64,000 nt of DNA from Mytilus galloprovincialis (taxonomy: Eukaryota > Mollusca > Bivalvia > Mytilida > Mytilidae), in contig NC_134849.1 in the NCBI RefSeq assembly GCF_965363235.1, forward strand, positions 57,369,122 through 57,433,121, written 5' to 3'. Shown here piece by piece: positions 50,301 through 59,300 of the stretch (position 1 is its first letter; each line of letters starts with the position of its first letter). A program made the translations under genes and the position numbers. A model generated the notes under the pieces. It did not search any database, was not told the origin of the DNA, and saw only the letters and a list, made by a program, of their open reading frames with translations.

Positions 50301-53300
50301 ATAATAGAATGTGTTTACAATTATAAGTATCTAGGTTTAATATGTATATTGCCGGACTTTTTAAGCATGGAAAGGGAGAGTCATACAAAAAATCACTATA
50401 AGCAATATTTAAATTGCGAACTTCATCATCTTACAATCCAAGTAATTTTACTCTATAACATATATATATATATATAGAGCCCAGGTGGTCGTGTGGTCTA
50501 GCGGGACGGCTGCAGTGCAGGCAATTTGGTGTCACGATATCACAGTAGCATGGGTTTGAATCCCGGCGAGGGAAGAACCAAAAATTTGCGAAAGCAAATT
50601 TACAGATCTAACATTGTTAGGTTGATGTTTAGACGAGTTGTATATATATGTATACAACTCGTCTAAACATCAAAACAATATATATATATATACGACCATA
50701 CAATAAAACCTATTTTAATGAATGGCAGGGAAATTACAGGAATGTTCAAAACTATCTCTGCAGCATGCCAGAAAGAAAGTGAATATTTATTACAGCACCT
50801 TTACATATGAACGATTTTTTTAGATGAATCCAATTTAAAATTAGGTTAAACAAATAGTCTTCTAACTTTATAGCTGTGCTAGGAGAGCTTGATGTATTCC
50901 CTTTATATTTTTCAGTTGTATTATCAATTAATATGAAATATCGGTTTAGAATAAAAAAAAAAAAATATGAAAGATGGTTTACTATATGATACCTTTATGT
51001 GTAACAAAAACATGTTCACTAATAATATTGAATGCTTTAATACATCCATACACATACATTATTGTTTTCAAAAAGCTGAAATATTCATAATTTGGAAGTA
51101 AAGCTTGACTTTGTTATCAAGTCAGTTAAGCAAAACTTTTGTTATAGTTTGGTAAAATTTTGGTAGACAAAAAGAATAGATACAAAGAGTAGTAAATTAG
51201 ATTTTTATTTCAAACAAAAAAACTTGTTTCTCTAAAGAAATGTATCTACATGAATCTTTAACAAACTAAAACATATGCAAGAGCAACAAAGCTAAAGATT
51301 CCTGGCATAGGTAAGACACAAAAATGCGGCGAGTTTAAACTGGTTTTATTCACGCTCATTAGCCCATCATATCTCCATCATCTCTAGCCAATGTATAAGA
51401 CATATATAATTTTAACATCCTCAATTTTGAGTGTCACTGACGAACAATAAATTTTGCTGTCCCTTACGAATATTGTCCGGATCTGGAGCTGCCCCAAAAA
51501 GCCCACTTTAAACGAAATCTGCAGAAGGGGTGTTTTACATATATGTACTATAGTTTAGTTGCTATCTCCCTTTACGTTTAATACGACGCGGTGCTATGTA
51601 TGAAATTTAAAAAAATAATTAAACTGCAAGCCATCTGCTGTATTTCAAAAGGCTATCTGCTTCTTCAGAAAATACTATACGTAGTTAATATCTAGTCCAT
51701 TTTATTTTAACAAGAGACACAGATATAGTGTAAACCACAAAAATAATCAACAACACTTTGTACAATTCTATAACTAATCATCATTCCAAAATGTTATACA
51801 GTTACACCAAAAAATTAAATATTTTAGTTTCTCCATTTTTACGAAATTCGACTTTCTTAACTCGCAACTCGACTTTTGTAACTCGCAACTCGACTTTTGT
51901 AACTCGCAACTCGACTTTCGTAACTCGCAACTCGACTTTCGTAACTCGCAACTCGACTTTTGTAACTCGCAACTCGACTTTCTTAACTCGCAACTCGACT
52001 TTTGTAACTCGCAACTCGACTTTCGTAACTCGCAACTCGACTTTTGTAACTCGCAACTCGACTTTTGTAACTCGCAACTCGACTTTCTTAACTCGCAACT
52101 CGACTTTCTTAACTCGCAACTCGACTTTCTTAACTCGCAACTCGACTTTCGTAACTCGCAACTCGACTTTTTTAACTCGCAACTCGATACTCGACAACAA
52201 GTGAATCTCTGAGTCTTCTATGTTGATAGAAAAACAAAATATATGTGGTATTCATCAATGACGCAAAATCAGTTAATGCGCAGCAAAAATTATACAAAAA
52301 GCAATGATAGTGCGCGTTTATTGTTGTTTTTCATCTCAAAGTCACAATGAGTTTATTTCCACCAAATGCATGCATTATTCTTAAAATGAAAGGTGTAATA
52401 TGATTGCCAATGAGACATCTATCAAAACTAACCAACAGGGTCAATAACGTAGATTAAAGCAACTTTAGGTCATCAAACATTCTTCAACAATGAGCAAAAC
52501 CCACACCGGCCTGATAGTCAACTATCAAAGTCACTCACATGCCAACATGTGAAATTTTTCAAACGAAAAAAAAACAACGGCAAAATTTTTAAACAAACAA
52601 CAAACGAAAACAGATATAACAGACATCAACCAACGAAAACTACCGAATTACAGGGGCAGGTACATACAGAATGTACCGTGGATGAACATGTTTGTGAGAG
52701 CTCAATGATCCCCTGACATGGAACACTGGTTTAACAGCACAACATTAAACCAATCGTTGAAAATCTGTTGAAAACGGTTTGACCAAAGAAATTAAAGGCG
52801 GATCCAAGCGAATTCTAGCTTGCACAAGAGAAATTCGGTCTTGATAAGAAAATGACAACAGATTCCCTCCTTATACCTGATGGTACCTTTTAATGTTGTT
52901 TGTATCAGATGACCAATAAATAAATCATTAGATCATTTCACATAACAAAAATCACGTTTGTGCGAGGTCATGAAATAATTTATTACAATAACTTTGCAAT
53001 GGAATAGCTTCCATCAAAGTAAGGGCAATCAATTATTGCTATTGTAATTAGGCAATGCTAGTTAATTTTTAGATTCTCATTGCCCCCTCCCCCTTCCTAC
53101 TCCGGGTTTTGTCTTTATATTCTTTATAGGGTTGGTGTTATATTTCGTAAATCCTAGAATAAAAAGTGAAAATCAACACACAAAAAAACCACAAAACAAT
53201 GAAATTAAATTATCAATCCCCCCTTTTCCACTTTTTCTGTTGTGTACCTTTCAGAAGTCCCCCCTTTTCAGTCTACTCTGACATACGCTACTAATAATTT

Positions 53301-56300
53301 TGAGACAAAAAAATTATTATAAATTTCATATTGCATCTAATGTCAAATATACATTTTGCTTTTTACATGATTTTCCCATAATGCATAACATTGTTTTGTC
53401 TTGCAGCACTGAAGAACGTGTTCAGCCTTACAGCACGTGATGATGGTGACATAAACGTGAATATTGATAACGTCACTCCACTGATGAAAGCACTGGAACT
53501 GGACATCAAAGATGAGGCCTACATTGACATGGTACACGAAGCCTGCATAGAGAGTGAGTAATATTTAAAATCACTGGCGGATCCAGAAATTTTCATACGT
53601 GGGGGCCCACTAACTGCCTAAGAGGGGGGCCGCTTCAGTCACGGTTCAGTGATTCCCTATATAAGCAACCATTTTTTTTCCCGAAAAAGGAGGGCCCGGG
53701 CCCCCTGCCCCCTCTGTGTTCTCTTTTAACCAATGATATTTCTAGAAGCTCAAAGGAGGCAAGACCGTGTTTACTCTGAACAGAAGATGTAGTCTTCTTG
53801 AAGATCGATATATTATTTTGAAGATGCATACTATTCATCCAATCTATATTGTGGAAAATATAGGCTAAATTGAGTTAAATTAAGTCTTAAAAACACATAT
53901 CCTGTATTTTATGCTTTCATAGTTCGCAGTTGTTTTTTTCTTGTTATTAACTTTTTTGCGGTTTTCTTCTCAATTAGACCACGGTATAATGACAAACGCG
54001 TACAATGGTTGAATATAACTTATATTTACATTATCTAAGTTTGTTTATTTTTGAGTAATCTTTAATATACCACTTCCTGAAGTTTAAATCATTTTATTGA
54101 AAAAGTTTATTTAAACCTAAAAAGTGATATAAAATAAATTTGATTTGTCAAAATAAGGCATGTAATGGTAAGCCTGTACTGAAAACTGAGCAGTAAAAGG
54201 CGTTAAAACTACCATGGCCCACAAATTTACTAAGGTTTTCATAAAATGACCTTAATATCCTGAAGTCAAAATGTTTTCTATTTTTTGTGTTTACGGTCAT
54301 ACTTGTACTTCCGCTAAACGTGCACAACAAGCGTACCGACTTACAAATCATGTTTAAACCAAACACCGTGTTAAAATAGTGCCGAATTCTTAAAGAACTC
54401 TAGTTTTACTAATGTAACAACACTTACTGTATAAAATCTGTGTAGACTATTCTATCTTTATTTTTCAATTTATAAATATCAATTACAACATATATATGTT
54501 AAGCTAAACTGAATCATTTCATTGTTTTCATCGTCCAAATCGAATAAGCGTGAAATACTTGTCACTTGACGTTACGTTATCCTCTATACCAATCAATTAT
54601 TCTCTGTTTGCTTATTCTCTATTGGAAATATTTGCATAAGAAATTGGCATGGTCAGAGATTGTATGTTCTTTTCCCTCCAACATGATGTTTCACAAGACA
54701 GCCACAGAGGAGTGTCCTGGACATGGGACAGGCACATAAATATGCATTGGGCTTAAACACATTTTTTAAAGATCTGTTAACCCTCACCCGTTGATATTGT
54801 CTGTTGATAATTTGATGTTTGCATCAAATAAAGCTAATTTTGGTTGCATGATTGTTTTTTTTATTAATTTGTCTTGAATGTTTGCTAGTTATTGATAAAC
54901 ACGACTTTGGTTCCTGCTCATTATTTTGTTGTAGTTGACTTGCATTGTTTGGTAACAGTTTTCTCTTACTCATATTTAAAGTAATATTATTTCTAATGCA
55001 TAATATCTTTCTGAAGTTTACTCTGTGGATAAAAAAGGAACAGTGACTGCGCATTTAAATATTTTATATAAATTAAAAAAAAATATGCGAATAAAAATTA
55101 AAGAGATGCTTTGAATTAAATCAAATTAAGTTCTCATTCGTGTAAAGACTAAGTACACACATACTGGTTGTTAATGTAAACAAATAGACTTTAAATCACA
55201 AAGTGTTTAGAAGTCTTTTTTCGTGGGCGATGATATATGTTTAAATATTTAAGAAGTTATGTAATAGAAGATTTACCCGGCATCTACAAGGAACCGCTGT
55301 TTAAATTGAAATTTATTTAATTTTCGTCTTCTTTTAGCCATTTTCTGTTATATCTGTACAATAAGCAGACTGATATCATTAGATAGATAGTTTCAAGGAA
55401 GGAAACAGAGTCACAATTAATGAAACTTTATTTTTTGTATGTATTAGTCTATTTATTCATACATAGTCGACGCGTAAAAAGTTATTTTTGTAGTTCTTGG
55501 TGATCTCAAATACCCCTTCCCTCCTTTTTTTGCTCCGTCCGAACAAAGGTCTGACAAGTATATCTTATAATATTGACAAATTGGCTATTAGGCAAATTAG
55601 AAATCTAAGTGCATTCAAATCTATTATAAAACTTGCGTTTAAGTACATCTGAAATTTCTCTCTTATACTGACCAATATAATTAATATTTGAAATTTCAAC
55701 TGGACAGACAATCTCCCCCATTGATGGATTAAGTTCTCATTTACTCTATTGAATTTAGGATTTAATAAATGACCACTATAATGAATGTTTGGTAAAGATA
55801 ATCTACAATTCGGCATGTATAGGTCAACAGGTGTCACTATATAAAATTGAGAATGGAAACGGGAATGTGTCAAAGAGATAACTTAGATATACATGTATAA
55901 TGTTTATTGAATATAAATGCACATTTTTACCCATATGGGTTGAAGGCATACATACATGTAAATCAACATAATAATTTTACAATGCATCATACAGAAAACA
56001 ATCCGACCAAAGAGCAAAACAGTGTCCAACTACGACAATGGGTCTTCAACACAGCGGGAAAATCTGACATTCATAGGCGGACTTCAGCTAGCTCCTTACT
56101 GTATGTCTATACAACCCTTCTTGTATTGGACATTTTTTCTCACGTTTCTAAAGCTCGTACAAATGAATTAATATTTTCTGACAATGTTCATATATCGTGA
56201 ATAAGATCTGTGTCCTCGGTTGCTATTTAAGGCGTGTATAGAATATTTTTTCCCACAATACAGATAGCCATTGTAATATAAAAAAGCTATACCATTTGAT

Positions 56301-59300
56301 TTTTAATTGGGATGGGGTTTGTGTCATGCATATTGTTTTAGTTGTAATATCTGTCCTGCCTTTTTATTTTTCACTCAGTTCGGTCCTCTATCTTTTTTAT
56401 ATTAGTTTATCCTGTCGAATTTTTTAACCGATAAATTGTCCTCCTGCCGTTTTTGCCAAGTTGCTCATCCGGCCTTTATTTTATTCAAAACTCCTGTCCT
56501 GCCTTTTTCTTTCAAATTTCACCCTAGATACCCAACCTAAACATCAAATGTTAAATCCGTAATTGATTTTGCATTCATGTGCATTTGTTTCTTATCTTTT
56601 TGCAGTTTCGAGTTGCTATGTTATGTTCCCTACGTTTATAGATTGCATATATCCCTATACGAAATAAAATTCTAATATGACGTGCTTCTTTCGCTTTGTG
56701 AACAAACCCATGCTCTAAATCCAATAAAATTGTTTGCACATGCGTATATTGACTTCTTCAGAATAATGAATTTTATCAAATTATCATGCACTTAATATAT
56801 TTCCTTAACTTTAAAACACTTTCAAACTCTTTAATGGTGCACATGATGTTACTTATTCATTTATTATGACTGTAATGTGTTGCATTCCGAAATTGACATA
56901 TTTGACCTAGATACGACAACCGTTCATGCTTGTTGTTCAAACTCCTCCCTCTGAAAAAATCACTGTGCCAGCCGTTTGCTTATTTACAAACAAAAAAGGG
57001 AGATTCATGGAAGAGCCTACACAAACGCTTTTACACTTATACTTATCGGACATAGAAATTACCTTAATTATCCTATTCAGAATCGAAATAATTGATGCAA
57101 GCTATACTTTATTGTAGTTTTAACATGGGTAGGCATTATATTCGTGATTATTTTTGCCCGAGCGTTTAACATGGGTAGGCATTATATTCGTGTTATTTTA
57201 GCCCTCACTATCGCTAGGGCAAAAATAATCACGAATATAATGCCTACCCATGTTAAAACTACAATAAAGTATAGCTTGCATCAATTATTTCTTAATTAAG
57301 TTTACCTGCCAAATCAGAGGTAAAATGTCCGTCCTAAATAATTATGGTAACCCTCCCTTTTATAATACAACATACTAGCTAATGTAGATTCTACCGATTA
57401 AATATCAAGCTATTTGTTTTCCGACAGTTGACCTAGAAAAGTCAGTGTTTAATTAAGATTTTAACATAAAATTCACGAAACAATGCTATTTTTACAGGTT
57501 TTGGAAACATCAATATCAATGAATTTGATGAAACGATAATGGAACAAAGGAAGCGTGCCACAGGGGAGGAGTTTGACGATGACTTTAGGTCCGCCTTCAG
57601 ATTGATTGACGTAGACGGTGATGGTATCATATCGGTTCAGGATTTGTACCAACTTATGATGGGTATTGGTGAAATGTTAACAGACGACGAACTTTCGGAA
57701 CTCCTCAAAGGGGCCGATGCTGACGGAGATGGAGAAGTTAGTTACAAAGGTAATACATCCGGTGTTTTTTTTAACCTCCTTTTAAAACAAAGAAGAGTTG
57801 CTTACCATTACATATAATAGAGTGTTCGATAATACGCCAGATGGTGGAGCATGAATCGGAGTATGCTCATTTGACAATTACAATCAGTACTTTGACACAG
57901 GTGTGCGGAAAACATTTATAGCAGTAATTAATGGCTACATAAAATTGAGAATGGAAATGGGGAATGTGTCAATTGAGACAACAACCCCACCAAAGATCAG
58001 AAAACATATACATATTTGATAATTTGATATATACATAATAAAATCACCAATCTATTCCAAATTCCTTGACTTGACAGCAGTCAGACATCCAATATCGAGT
58101 TTGCCTTATATGCGCATTTTTTAAAAAGATTTTCATCCTTTTACTTTTTTTTATAACGATATATGGACACATAAGAATATCACTATAAAATCAGGAAAGG
58201 CACATCATTTTACTATAAAATAGCGTTGTATTAAATAGCAAAAAGCACATGTAAAATCAGAATAATATTTAGCAATAATACGATAAACAAACTTATACCG
58301 TCTAAACGTATATAGAAGTCCTCTGTTCAACATTTAGATCTATAATGCCCTTTCCCTTCTTCATCTCTACTTCTGGTACGTAGCTTCTTTTTAATTTGAC
58401 TAAATTCTGCAATCTGTGATGTAATCTAACACTCGAGAAAAGGTAATTTTACACTTTGGTTAAACGAACATGTTTTTTTTTAAACCAGACCAATGGAAGT
58501 GTTATAATTTTACTTTAAAACTATTTCAGATTTTCGTTTTTTCTTGACTGGCGAAGTACTAGAAGAGGACATCGAACCAGGAAATGAAGATGTTGACGAT
58601 GAAACTGAAAACGTCGAACCGGAAGTTGAAGTTGAAGACGACAATAAAGCTGATGAAGTGAAACCTGAGGAATCCAAAGAAGAGGAAAAGCCCGAGGAAT
58701 TAACAAAAGAGGAGGAGGAGATGCGTGCGCAGAAAGAAGTGACGAAACGTAAAAGTTTGTTGTGGGCATTTGCCTCTCAGAAATACGAAAAACCAGTGGA
58801 AACTAAAATACCAGATATAATAAAGGAAATTAAAAAAGAAAAGAAACCCGATATAGTTGAAGAGGATGACAAGAAGGACGTTGATAATGACAGCGAAATT
58901 GCATCCGAACCAAAACCCGTGACATCAGTCACTGTAAATTATTTAGAATCAGTGAAAGAAACAGACACTGTCGAACACGCGAGAACCAATCAGAATCAAC
59001 CTAATGCCGCATTACGAAGACAGTCATTTTCAGCTATGACAAGTGTGGATTCGGGATTTGATGCTACGGATGCTGAAGACATACAGTCACATGTAAATGA
59101 CAAATCAGAAAGCGTTACCGACGACGGATTTTGTTCCCGAGCTACATCGGCAAGATCCAGGTTAACACACGATAAAAGCCGAATATCGTCTGCTAAAAGC
59201 CATTATTCTAGCAGGCCGTCCACAGCTAAAAGTATTGCTGAAGAAAGTTTTCAGGATAGTGAACTAAGTAATGAACTTTTTCCAAACGGAAATGATCAAT

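Noticed and set aside
50474-50575. A tRNA gene
   Set aside because: The A- and B-box-like parts are present, but the acceptor and anticodon stems do not form, and the sequence continues into a SINE body.
51758-52204. Repeat frame RNSTFVT on the + strand
   Set aside because: Same 21-bp minisatellite, intronic, no start or splice evidence.
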